The translations under genes and the position numbers were made by a program. The notes below the pieces were generated by a model. It saw only the letters and a program-made list of their open reading frames with translations, ran no database searches and was not told the DNA's origin. DNA of 64,000 bases from Berberis thunbergii (lineage: Eukaryota; Streptophyta; Magnoliopsida; Ranunculales; Berberidaceae), in assembly GCA_003290165.1 (NCBI GenBank), contig QNQO01010770.1:62001-126000 (forward strand), given 5' to 3'. How positions within the stretch are numbered: position 1 is the stretch's first letter; each line of letters opens with the position of its first letter. Positions 46,350-57,034 of the stretch are shown one piece after another.

Positions 46350-46640
46350 TTGCCTTCGAAACCACTCGGAGCGTACATGTTCCAAGTGGGGTGCCACCTC
46401 GAGGAACATGTCATCTCACCCGAAGTTCGAATCATGGCAAGCATTCTTCCTAAATCTACACGTACAACCGAACACACATGGAACGGTGCACCGAACACAC
46501 CTCACCCAAGTGTGTCGCCCTTGCCATCGAAACCATTCGGAGCGTACATGTTTCAAGTGGGGTGCCACCTCGAGGAACATGTCATCTCACCCGAAGGTCG
46601 ATCACTGGCAAGTACACTGATATGCAAGCAAGTCTGCATA
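46350..46640. repeat. 171-bp tandem duplication in LTR-like element 2
   Basis: TTGCCTTCGAAACCACTCGG...GGGGTGCCACCTCGAGGAAC recurs 171 bases later (46350 and 46521) with few changes. CACTA-C is inserted at the equivalent of the junction between an earlier unit and this one. Confidence 0.8.
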
Positions 46641-48951
46641 CCCAATAATATCACAAGTATACAAGCAAGTCTGTATACTAAAATTTCTTTTCTTTTCACA
46701 TTTTTTTTTGGAGTTGTGGAAAAGAGCATAAAAATAAATAAATCCTCAAAACTCTTTTATGGTGACGCTTTGTCAACCATAAATAAATCAGTCACAATAT
46801 CCACCAGTCTTTTGGGGAAAAGTAATGTTTGACACATTGTCAATTCACACATCTCATCTCTTTGCATCATACGAAAAACAATATGCACACCAATTCGCAT
46901 AACTATACAAATACTCAAACTAAAACAAGTGCTCAGTTAAATTCCAGTCAATATCTATTACTAGGAAATTTTCTTCTAACCCTAAACTAAATAAGGGTTT
47001 AATCATACATAAAACTAATACAGACAATACACTATCCCTTAAGCTGCCACTTCTAACAAGTTGCAAAGAATGACAGGGGCAACAGATGTTGTCTAGAATG
47101 AAATGTTGAGCTTACGAGCGTTACCAAAAGGGTAAAACACTGCTTACAATGTCAAGTTGAAGTCCAGATAGCCATATCAAAGTTTATATTAATCACAAAC
47201 TCTACCTTATAGGAACCCGACCAATATTAGTTGTGCAATCATAAAAAAATTTAGGAGCTGACATCAACACACTTTTATAGACGTAGGCCACAAACCCAGG
47301 TATAAATGTAGCAGTTACTAAAGCATACAAACCATATGATGTAGTTGCCATAGCTTTCATGATTTAGGTAGAACCCATAACTAATTCCCCTCATGTGAAA
47401 GAAATCAAAGTTAATGCCAACTCATTTTATAATCTAACACCAAAATGCCCACCAGGCCCTTGAAAACCAATATAATGCCTAAAGCCAGAAACACAAACAA
47501 CAAGCCCCAATATCATCAGGATCATATTTCAACAACAACAACCAAATTCTATATAAAAAATAAATAAATAAATAAAAAGGGAATGAAAATAAACTCACCT
47601 TTAATCCAATAATCGAAACTCAATCAACACGCACTGACCATCTCATTGCAACAATCATATGTTTATTCTCCTTCAGTGGGTACAGCAGAAAAATTGTCAT
47701 GACCTACAACAGCAACAACATTGGGCCCATCTGACACTGCAACCCCAGTTTTGGATGAATTTTGAACTCTATCTCCACTTTTTACATGCTGTGATGTACC
47801 CAATTAAGCTATTGTACGTCACCACAGTGGGTTGAACTTCTCTTTCAAGCATTTCCTCAAACACCTTACAAGGCTCCTTTGTCTTTTTTTTTCTTTGCAA
47901 ACTTCACCATATGAAACTTTTTGTGGTTGATGGAAGTTCCCATAAAAAGTCTCTTGGCTTGGGATTTTTTTTATCCAACTCTTTGGGAATTGATGTGGGG
48001 ATCAACATGAGATGTATTGGTATGGCCAAGAGAGTGTTACTGATTGAAATGACCTTTCCCATCTTTTTTTTTTATTTGATAAAACAATGCAAATATATTG
48101 GGGGGAAATACACTTGTGAGCAATGAATTCACAGGCTTGATACAATACCTCCTACATATATTTAGACCCAACTCCCTATACACCCCCATACACATCCATG
48201 ATCCACCTTTGACATGTACTTTCCTTACAAAACTGCCAACCTCTTTCAAATTACCCACCCCCTCCCAAGCTTGTTTTTGGCTTATGTTTGTGACGAAGGG
48301 ATATCCACAAGCCGTTTAGACTTTACATTCAGCACCTCCCCATTGGGCGTAATCTTGTTTTGTTGAAGAATACTGACAAGCAAGATTAATTCAAAGCATA
48401 CTGGAGAATGGGGACCAGGGCAACATCATCATTCACCCTGAAGCCAACAAGCATGTCGTGATCAATTGCTTTCATAATCAAGGTTAAAGGCCCTTCAGGA
48501 ATTAGTGAAAAATTAAGGAGATGCAGTCCCCTTGTTGAATACGCCTGGTTACTTTAGAGATCCCTTTGGGAAAACCATTTACTGATGGAGAATGGGGTTC
48601 TCTTTATGATGGTGATGATTAAATTCCTCCATTTCATCCCACGCCTTGGACTCCAATGTGCATGCTTCATCCGCCATTACCCATCGCCGCCATCGAAGAA
48701 GAAATCGTGAAGAAGAGAGTTTGCAAAAGAGAAGAAAGAAAGAAAGAAAGGGTATTGGTTTTATACTATGGGTGGTTATTCGCCCCCACTAAAGTTCTGA
48801 GAGGACCCGCCCTTAATCTTCACAAAATAAAACCCTAATCCTTAGTTTATGAAATCCCAAAATCAAGCCCAAATACAATTTAGTAGCAACCCATCAACAT
48901 TAGAGTTTACAAAAGAAAATTTTATATTTATTTAATTAGGCGGGTATTACA
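46641..48951. other. Gene-free 3' part of LTR-like element 2
   Basis: Mainly non-coding. The last ~250 bases (from GAAGAAAGAAAGAAAG, near 48710) align with the end of element 1 near 14500-14723. No other gene is recognised. Confidence 0.55.
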
Positions 48952-48956
48952 ATTAG

Positions 48957-50416
48957 CCGCGCAGGGCAAGACTGACTCATTCGAGCTGAAATCCAGCCTA
49001 CTTCAACATATTTCGAAGTATCATGGTCTTTCTATGGAGGATCCAAATAAACATTTAAAGGAATTTGAAGTTGTATGCTCCAATATGACGCCAATAAATG
49101 TGGATGAAAACATCCTAAAGTTGAGAGCATTCCCTTTTTCGCTGACTGATAGGGCTAAGGATAGGCTCTATGAACTACCTTCAGGAGCAGTATATTCTTG
49201 GGAGAGCATGAAGAAGGTGTTTCTAGAGAAATTCTTCCCAACTTCCAAAATTATCTTGTTGAGGAATTAAATCAGTGACATACAACAAGGTCTAGGAGAA
49301 TTATATCCGACTTACTATGAGCGTTTCAAAACTCTCATAGCATCATGCACGCAGCATCAGGTGAAGGAGGAGTTCATGATTCAATACTTTTATGAGGGAT
49401 TGCTTCCTCTTGAGCGACAGATGTTAGATGCAGCCGCAGGAGGAGCTTTGGTTGATAAAACTCCAGTAGCAGCAAAGACTTTGATTGCAAACCTAGCTTT
49501 AAATGGCCAACAGTATGAAGGAATTGGAGAGCCTTCACGCCAAGTCAATGAGGTAAGTACTAATTCTAGTTTGGAAGCTTAAACGGCTAATCTTACCGCA
49601 CTTGTGACTCAGGCCTTAGGGAAGCCGAATATGCTAGGAGTTGCACAAGTTTGTGGCGTGTGTACAAAGCCAGGACATCCATCTGATCAATGTCCTCAAC
49701 TGATTGAGAATGACAGTTGGGAGAATGTCAATGCAATAGGTTTTCAGGGGCATAATCACTATAGGAATAATCCTTATTCGAACACCTACAAAGGTTGGAG
49801 AAATCACCCCAGTTTTGGATGGAGAAATTCAGAACGACCTCAACAACAGGCTTCGAATCGGCCACCCCCTGGTTTCTTTCAAGGACCACCTGAACTACCT
49901 CAGCATAATTCAGGTATGCTGCTTAATTATGATGAGATTCTGAAATCATTAATTATTTCTCAGAAGAATCAAGCAAAAGATATAGCAGATTTGAAGTTAC
50001 AGATGGGACAAATAGTTGAGTTTATTGGACAAATTCGCGAGCAAGGAAAAATTCCTAGTTCTACCATTCCAAATCCGAAGGGCAAGTTTGAAACTGCAAA
50101 ATCAATTACATTGAGGAATGGTAGGCAAATTGAGGATGAGCCAATAGTCCCTAAACATAGTCGAAATAGGGAAACTGAGTTACATAAGGATTCTCCAGCC
50201 ATCATTGAAACACCAGAACTCCAAGGTAAAAAGGTGAGCATTCCAAATTCATTTTCTGCTAATCTTGTTCCACCTTTTGTGCCTTTTCCAGGTAGGTTTG
50301 CCAAATCCAGGAAAGATGAACAGGATAAGGAAATTTTGGAAACCTTACAAAAAGTCCAAGTCAATATTTTCTTCTTGATGCTATTAAGCAAGTGCATAAG
50401 TATGCAAAATTTTTGA
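48957..50416 (+). pseudogene. Athila-like gag, main part, with zinc knuckle
   Basis: Resumes with FELKSSLLQHISKYHGLSME (capsid-like region) and continues DPNKHLKEFEVVCSNMTPIN to a stop at 49268-49270, then reads on in the same region (ERFKTL...EEFMIQYFYEGL). A second stop is at 49580. From 49604 an open frame carries a CCHC zinc knuckle (CGVCTKPGHPSDQC) and a proline/glutamine-rich linker, ending at 50416. Two stops plus the N-terminal split make it non-functional. The CCHC knuckle is the nucleic-acid-binding part of gag. Confidence 0.85.
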
Positions 50417-50502
50417 AGGAGCTTTGCACAACAAAGAGACGTCTTTGAGACGAAGATGTAGTTAAGGTAAGTGAGAATGTCTCCGCAGTTCTTCAAAGGA
50501 AA

Positions 50503-51441
50503 TTGCCACCGAAGTGTAAGGATCCAGGTAGTTTCACTATCCTTTGTGTTATCGGTAATACTAAAATTGAAAATGCAATGTTAGACTTAGGTGCTTCAAT
50601 TAATGTTATGCCGTATTCTATTTATCGATCTATGAATCTCGGGAAGTTAAAAAATGATGGTGTTATTATTCAATTGGCTGACCGTTCTAATGCATATCCT
50701 CGAGGTTTGTTGGAAGATGTGTTGGTGCAGGTTAACCATTTGATATTCCCAGCAGATTTCTATGTGCTTGAGATGGAAGATTTGGAATTTTCAGCACCTT
50801 TGCCTCTTCTTTTAGGGCGCCCCTTCATGAAAACTGTGAAGACAAATATTGATGTGCATGCGGGGAAACTAACCATGGAATTTGATGGTGATGTGATTGG
50901 CTTCAACATTTTTGAAGCCACGAGATATCCTGTTAAAAATCATTCTTGTTTTTCTATTAATGTGAATGACAATTTGGCCAAGAAATTGTCGGACCTAAAA
51001 AACGAGGATGAAATTGAGACTAACATCACTACTGCCGTTGGATATGAGAGCAATGGAGTTCCCTATTACACAAAGAAGCTGAAGACATTTCAGTTGAATG
51101 AGTTTGAAAAGATTCATGATGAGGCTTATGGTAGTAAAAGCATTTATAAGGAGAACACCATAGTTTTTCATGATCAGATGATCCATGGAAATACTTTTGT
51201 CATTGGAATGAAGGTCTTGTTTTTCCAATCATGTCTTAGAACTGGTAAGTTACGTTCTGAATGGGTTGGTCCTTTTATTGTTACTAATGTTTTTCCCCAT
51301 GGTGTTATACAGATTAGGAGTGTCACAACCGATAAGGAGTTTAAAGTGAAACATCATCGACTTAAGCCCTATTATGAGTCATTTTTGGAGCATGACGTGG
51401 ATGACGTATCATTCCATGTTCCCACTTATTCTGAGGATTAA
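50503..51441 (+). pseudogene. Protease fused to integrase C-terminus (pol deletion product)
   Basis: A 312-codon open frame. Residues ~25-45 contain the aspartic protease motif LDLGASINVMPYSIY and ~108-113 LLLGRPF. After about residue 150 the sequence changes to FEKIHDEAYGSKSIYKENTI and then LRSEWVGPFIVTNVFPHGVI and KVKHHRLKPYY, the C-terminal end of Ty3/gypsy integrase. RT, RNase H and the integrase zinc finger and catalytic core are all missing, yet the frame is uninterrupted. It is either an in-frame deletion or a coincidence. It cannot retrotranspose by itself. Confidence 0.85.
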
Positions 51442-53290
51442 TAGGAGATATCGTCAGGCTGCACGACGTTAAGACAAACGCTTCTTGGGAGGCAGCCCAA
51501 TCAGATTTTCTTTCTTTAACATTTTATTTTATTTTCGTTATTTTTGCTTTTGTTTGTTAGTAGTTTGTTTTTCCGCATTTAAATCTTTCATTGCATGTGC
51601 TATGATCTATTAACATTGAGGACAATGTTAGGTTTAAATGTGGGGGGAACAAAATATTGTTTTATTTATAAAAAAAAGTGTCAGCCCCTTAAAAAAAATT
51701 GTTGGTTTTTATTTTCTTTGTTGGTATCAGTGTCATAAAAAAAATTAAACTATAGTTGTTTTGAGTCTTAGGATACTTTCCAACACAATGATGAGATTTG
51801 GTTTTTAATTGCGTGACTTTAAGGTGATTTATAAACGTGATTTAAGATCTAATATTATTCTTTGGTTAATACTTATTTATGGTTATGATATGCCAATTCA
51901 CATGTAATCAACTTAGTAATTGGTACTCATAGCATGCTTAGTTGAATTTAACTTTTTATAACCCATATGTGAGTTTTGAGCCTATTGTTCATTTGATTTT
52001 GAGAGTTTTTAGTTAGGCCGTCTTTTATTTCTTTTGTCAATAATAATTCGTTGCATGATATCAATTTTGTTTGCTTTGGTTGCTACTTGGATTGCTTTCA
52101 AAATTAAGAATTAAAAACTAGAACTTGTATTAATTTCGTTCAAAGCATCATATTGAATTGCATGACATGCTTGACATGATAAAGGCACCAAGTTTCCACC
52201 ATTGCCAAATAAGCCCGATCCATAATATATTTCCTTTAGGTTAACCCCATTGAGCCTGTTATTAAGCCTTTTGTTTCATTACCCTCATTTTCTATCCCTA
52301 ACCTAATAAAAATAGTGGAGCATAATTTGATTTGCAAAGGCTTTATTGTGGTTCAAGGTGTGTTGAAAAGCAAGTGTGGGGGAGACCCTTGTGGTAGACA
52401 GTTCAAAAAGAAAGAGTTGCAAAAAAAAAAAAAACAACAACAACAACAACAACAACAAAAAACAAAAAAATTTACAAAAGGGATACAAGTCCTTATCTAT
52501 ATCCATTCAGTATTACAGTACCATACATATAGTTCAATTTTTTCAGTAAAAACAAAATAATTGTTGAAGCTCTTCATTATCAATGGGCCACCTCGTCATT
52601 TTTCTACTTATGTCTTGAACCATATGATTCTTTGCTAATGTCTCTAATCTTATTGCAGGCTTTCACCATTTCTTCAAGCCCTTTGAAAATTTCATATCTG
52701 TTCTTTCTCTTCCCTTGACCCCCGGCCCCATTACAACCTGAATTAAGACCTTTTGATTGAGTGTGTCTTGCAATGTCCCGATGTGGAAATTCGAATGAGA
52801 TATGAGCATATGGTGTCCCTAGTTCTTGCATTCAAGTAGTAGCATTCCTTCCATGAGATCATATATCTAAAAAAAAAAGTCAGAAAATGCCATTCTTTTT
52901 TGTTATATCATATGTGAGCTATTTGTTTCCCTTTTACATCAATCCTCTCACATATAACTAGAATAGGAAGAGTGATTTTACCAAACAATCAGTGAAAAAG
53001 AAAATAGTGCATCCAGTGAGATTTTTGGGTTAATTCTTCTTGGCACGCGCTTGAGTTTCACAGTCACTTGGATTGATTTAATTGTAAATTTTTATATCAT
53101 TGCTATGAACGTGTATTAATTTTCGAATGATGTTGATCTAATCTTGTGTTTACAAAGAATCTTAACATGTCATGATCCGTTGAAAATCTATGAGACAAAT
53201 GTTGGAAAGTATAGATTGAGTCAATTGAGTCTTTTATTTTTGTTTCTTGGATTTGCTCGAGGACTAGCAAAAGATAAGTGTGGGGGAATC
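51442..53290 (+). other. Non-coding region between pol and 3' LTR of the Athila-like element
   Basis: Begins with GCACGACGTTAAGACAAACG and CTTGGGAGGCAGCCCAATCA, a conserved post-pol motif of Athila elements, followed by a GAGGACAATGTTAGGTTTAA / ATGTGGGGGGAA motif. There is no envelope-like ORF. An (AAC)n run lies at 52434-52456. It ends in the polypurine tract AAGTGTGGGGGAATC just before 53291. Confidence 0.7.
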
Positions 53291-55038
53291 TGATAGGGGC
53301 ATAATTAGGCTATTTTTAGTACCTTATATATATATATTTTAACTATTACTTGTTACTTATGGTACTAATTGCTATTTTCATGTTTGTGTAGGTTTCTAAT
53401 TACAATATTTTAAAATAGAAGCAAATTGGCAATTTAGGAATACTAATTTCACAAGGAAATCACACAACAAAGAAAATCACACAAACAAGGAAACACGGAA
53501 CCCACACCAACAAGGAAACCATAGAAAGAAGAAAACAATAATAAAAAGGGGACGATACCTGGCTTTGAGAGATCATCCATCCACGACTTTCCTCGCCAAA
53601 CCCTAGCCGCCATCACCCAAAATCCATCCACACCCTCCACAACAAGCCCTAACCCTCCCACAGCCGCCGTCGTCCTTCTTCACAACAACCATCAAACCAT
53701 TGTCCTGAACCCTTCATCATCGTCCTCATCCACAGCCACAACCATTATCGTCCCCCATCTCTGTCTAAGTTCATCATCCAACCACCTACATCATCTCATT
53801 TTCCTTCCTAACACCCAACACATCCATAACCTTCATCATCAACCCTAAACCCAATCGATAAACCCCCATCTCTGTCTTAGTCATAATCTACCCATTGTCA
53901 TACACCTCATTAGACCGTAACCCCTCTCTCTCGAAATAACAACCTCGCCAAACCTTTCCACAACGCCACTGCCTGATCTCTCTCTCTCTTTCTCATTGTC
54001 CCTCGTCATCCCCTTATCTCTCTCACTCTATTTCACAAGCAGAGATCGAAAGGAAACATAAGTGAAGCAGATCACGAAGTGAGGAAGGAGAAAGAAGAGG
54101 TTGCGCTATTCGCACCCCAACTTCTACTCTCTACCACCACGGATCAAGCGAAAGTGTTTTGTTTCATCTCTTAACTCTTTCTCTTATTTTAGTTTGTTAT
54201 TTAATTATGTATTGCTATTCGAACATAATTAATATGTCTAGCTAAACTCCTCTTAGTTAGGGGTGGATTCGAAGCCCCGAACATGTGCTCTATAAATTAA
54301 TTGAATTTAATCTTCCTTGCTATTAGTGATTGTGTTTTGCTTAACTGCTTTATAGAAAACTTTTCTTTGTATGTTTGTTAAAGTGGCCAACTTAGTAAGC
54401 ATGCTAGTATTTGGGGCTAGAGTATAGGAGATTTTTACCTAATTGTTATAATCTTGTATTCACAAGTAGTAAATACCAAGGAACGTTGGTAAGGTTAAGT
54501 AGAAACCTAGGCAAGATGTTGATCATACTTGTAATTGCCTAGTCAGTGTTCATATTTTCCACAAAACTTAATGATCTTAGATTGTTGTCTAACTTGCGAT
54601 TCTTGTTTAGATAGCATGATAAGAATAGTTTGAAAGCGACGCTTAGTTTAATTCAACGAACTTGGGAAAATAATAAGATTAATGCAGTGCGGTCACGGTT
54701 AATCTTGAGCATTGTCTTTCACAAGTTAGCAAGTGATTATTGAAGATTGATTTATAAGCATATGTTTGGTGTGTGGGGATAAACCCTTAGCTAATTTATC
54801 ATCTTTGCCATCTCTTTAGTTTATTATCTTTACAGTAATTTTCGTAGTTATTTTCATTATTTAATTTAGAAAATCCAATCCCCTTTTATTTAATTAATTA
54901 GGTTTTTAGTTGTCTTTTAGTTATTATTAGTGTTAATTGACAAGCCCTCTAATCCCTGATCTAGAACGATCCCTACTTATTCTATACTACAATCACAAAG
55001 CAGGGTATTAAGTTGTGTGCTACTAAAATTGCGCATCA
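53291..55038 (+). repeat. 3' LTR of the Athila-like element
   Basis: 1748 bases, starting TGATAGGGGCATAATTAGGC and ending AAAATTGCGCATCA, followed by the ATCTG duplication. See the 5' LTR for differences. Confidence 0.9.
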
Positions 55039-55043
55039 ATCTG

Positions 55044-56736
55044 CTTGCATCGTTGGCCAGTAATAACCCAGTGTGAGAGCTTTATGGGCCAATGTTCTTC
55101 CCTCTAGATGATTTTTGCATGTGCCGTGGTGGATTTCTTGCAGGACGTATTCAACATCTTCTGGTGAAAGACACCTTAGCAACGGGCTCGTGGCAGACTT
55201 TTCGTAGAGTTTGTCATTGTTCATTCTGTATCTTGCTGCCTGATTTCGTAATTTTCGGGCTTCCATCTTATCTGCTAGGAGTTCTCCGTTTGATATATAA
55301 GCCAAGATTGGAGTTGTCCAGTTGTTTTCTTGATTCGTGGTGCATGTGTTTATTCACTTGGTTTTCAAGTATGGAGCTTCCTTGTGTCATGACGAGTTGG
55401 TTATCATTGTCCTTAGTTGTCGCTGCCTCCTTTGCTAGTTCGTCGGCTCTCTTGTTCTCTACCCTTGCGCACCACTAAATGGTAGCATTCAAAACACCTT
55501 CTACTAGCTCTATGGTTTTCTGGTGGTAGGCTTTCATTCGGGTATATTTGACTTGAAATTCGCCGTTTAGTTGATTGACCACCAGTTTGGGACACTAATG
55601 TCTTTTATTCCCAAGTGTTTTTCTAAATGTAGCCCCGCTTTCACAGTTTCGTACCCGGCTTCGTCGTTAGACACTTTAAAGATGAATTTTATCACTTTCT
55701 CTAATGCAATTCCTTTCGAGTTGTACAGGACTAGTCCAGCTCCGCTTCCTGCCTTGTTAGATGCTCTATCACAGCAGAGGATCCATCCGTCGGTGATTGG
55801 TTTGGATTGTTATCATTCACTCTTGTTTTTCGTATGTTGGTTGTTACTTCTTGTGAACTCAGCAATGAAATATGCTAGTGCCTTAGTTTTGATAGCGGCT
55901 CTGGGAGCATAGCTGATGTCGAATTGTCTGAGTTCTATCGCCCAATTCACCATTCTCCCCGATAGATTGGGTTTGTGCAATACCAACCGAAGCGGTTGTT
56001 CAATCATAACCTTGATTGTGTGTGCTTGGAAGTATGGTCGCAATTTTATCGATGACATGATCAGGGCGAGTGATAATTTCTCTAGGGTTGAATAATTGAT
56101 TTTTACATCCACGAGTATTTTGCTGATGTAGTGCACTAGTTTTTGCACGCATTTTCTTCCCGTATCAACGCCAAACTTATCGCGTGATCGGACACAAATA
56201 TATATAAATACAATGCTTCTCCCGTGTTTGGCTTTGTTAGTAGCTTCGTGCTTCCCATATACGTCTTGAGGCTTTGAAAAACTTCATCGCATTCAACTTC
56301 CACTCGAATGTCTTGTTCCCCTTCAAAATTCAGAAGAAAGACAGACATTTGTCCGATGATCTGGAGATAAACCTATTCAGAACTGTTATTCTCCCATTAA
56401 GACTTTGGACACCTTTTATGTCCGTTGGTGATTGCATGTTGATAAACGCTTGTATCTGCTTTGAATCGACATTCCTCTTTGGTTGACCATGTACTCGAGG
56501 AACTTCCTTGACTCTACTCCAAATGTGCACTTTTCTAGATTCAGTTTCATCTTATACTTTCACAGCTGGGAAAAAGCTTGTTCAAGATCTGTGACGTGGT
56601 CTGCTCGGCGTGAGCTTTTGACAAACATGCTGTTATTGTAAACTTCCATCGTTTTGCTGATTTGATCTTTGAACATTTTGTTCACCGGCCGTTGGTACGT
56701 CACTCTCGCATTCTTTAATTTGAAGGGCATTCTGTT
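55044..56736 (-). pseudogene. Reverse transcriptase and RNase H remnant of the Tat-like gypsy element
   Basis: Minus strand, right to left: RT from 56736 (starts abruptly at MPFKLKNARVTYQRPVNKMF), with the catalytic YVDD-type position reading EVYNNSMF, so the two aspartates are lost; RT thumb (LNRFISRSSDKCLSFF, near 56340); RNase H at about 56148-55820 (RPYFQAHTIKVMIEQPLRLV); and the connection to integrase (PEDVEYVLQEIHHGTCKNHL, near 55150), continuing across the Athila insertion at 39195. Stops and frame changes are frequent. Everything 5' of the RT palm (gag, protease, 5' LTR) is missing. Confidence 0.85.
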
Positions 56737-56937
56737 TCAATTCAATTCAAGTTGTAATCTACTTACAGTTATAGTTTTAGGTTTCAAGTTATAAATTTCA
56801 TTCGCTTTGTTTTTCAAAGTTTTACATATACGTAAGGATTTTCCTCTTGACGTTTTCCATTTGGAAAACACACACAGCCTATTGGAAACGACATAAAAGA
56901 ACGACATAAAAGAAGTATTTGAATATTCAAAACTGCC
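56737..56937. other. Residual upstream DNA of the first PLT gene
   Basis: About 200 bases between the truncated retroelement and the TATA box. No other motif is identified with confidence. Confidence 0.5.
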
Positions 56938-56945
56938 TATTTAAA
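56938..56945 (+). promoter_or_regulatory. TATA box of the first PLT gene
   Basis: TATTTAAA in the context GCCTATTTAAACCC lies about 90 bases before the ATG. The second PLT gene has the same CTATTTAAACC at 60990-61000, so the element is conserved between paralogues. Confidence 0.6.
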
Positions 56946-57034
56946 CCCGCCCAAAGCATCAACACACAACTTCATGTCTGCCTGAACTGAGTGTTCTCTG
57001 ATCAGTATTGTTTCCTTTCCTTTCCTAACAGAAA

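Larger units (their letters stand above)
41251..48951. mobile_element. TG...CA LTR-like element 2, TSD ATTAG, itself split by CACTA-C
   Basis: Begins TGTCACGCCCCGATTTTCGA and ends GGCGGGTATTACA; flanked by ATTAG at 41246-41250 and 48952-48956. It is the same family as 9000-14723. Without CACTA-C it is about 3.3 kb. No gag/pol and no second LTR border are visible, so it is a solo LTR or a non-coding element. Confidence 0.82.
39196..55038 (+). mobile_element. Athila-like Ty3/gypsy element, deletion derivative, TSD ATCTG
   Basis: Two LTRs (39196-40908 and 53291-55038), both beginning TGATAGGGGCATAATTAGGC and ending around GCATYA, bound the element. The 5-bp duplication ATCTG lies at 39191-39195 and 55039-55043. 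A primer binding site and a polypurine tract are in place. Internally there is gag (split by a 7.7-kb insertion) and a protease directly joined to the integrase C-terminus, with RT, RNase H and most of the integrase missing. Without the nested insertion it is about 8.1 kb. The tRNA-Asp-type primer site and the GGGAGGCARCCCAA motif after pol suggest Athila. Non-autonomous. Confidence 0.88.

Noticed and set aside
52315..52560. Glutamine-rich small protein
   Set aside because: It comes from an (AAC)n microsatellite in the non-coding part of the Athila-like element.
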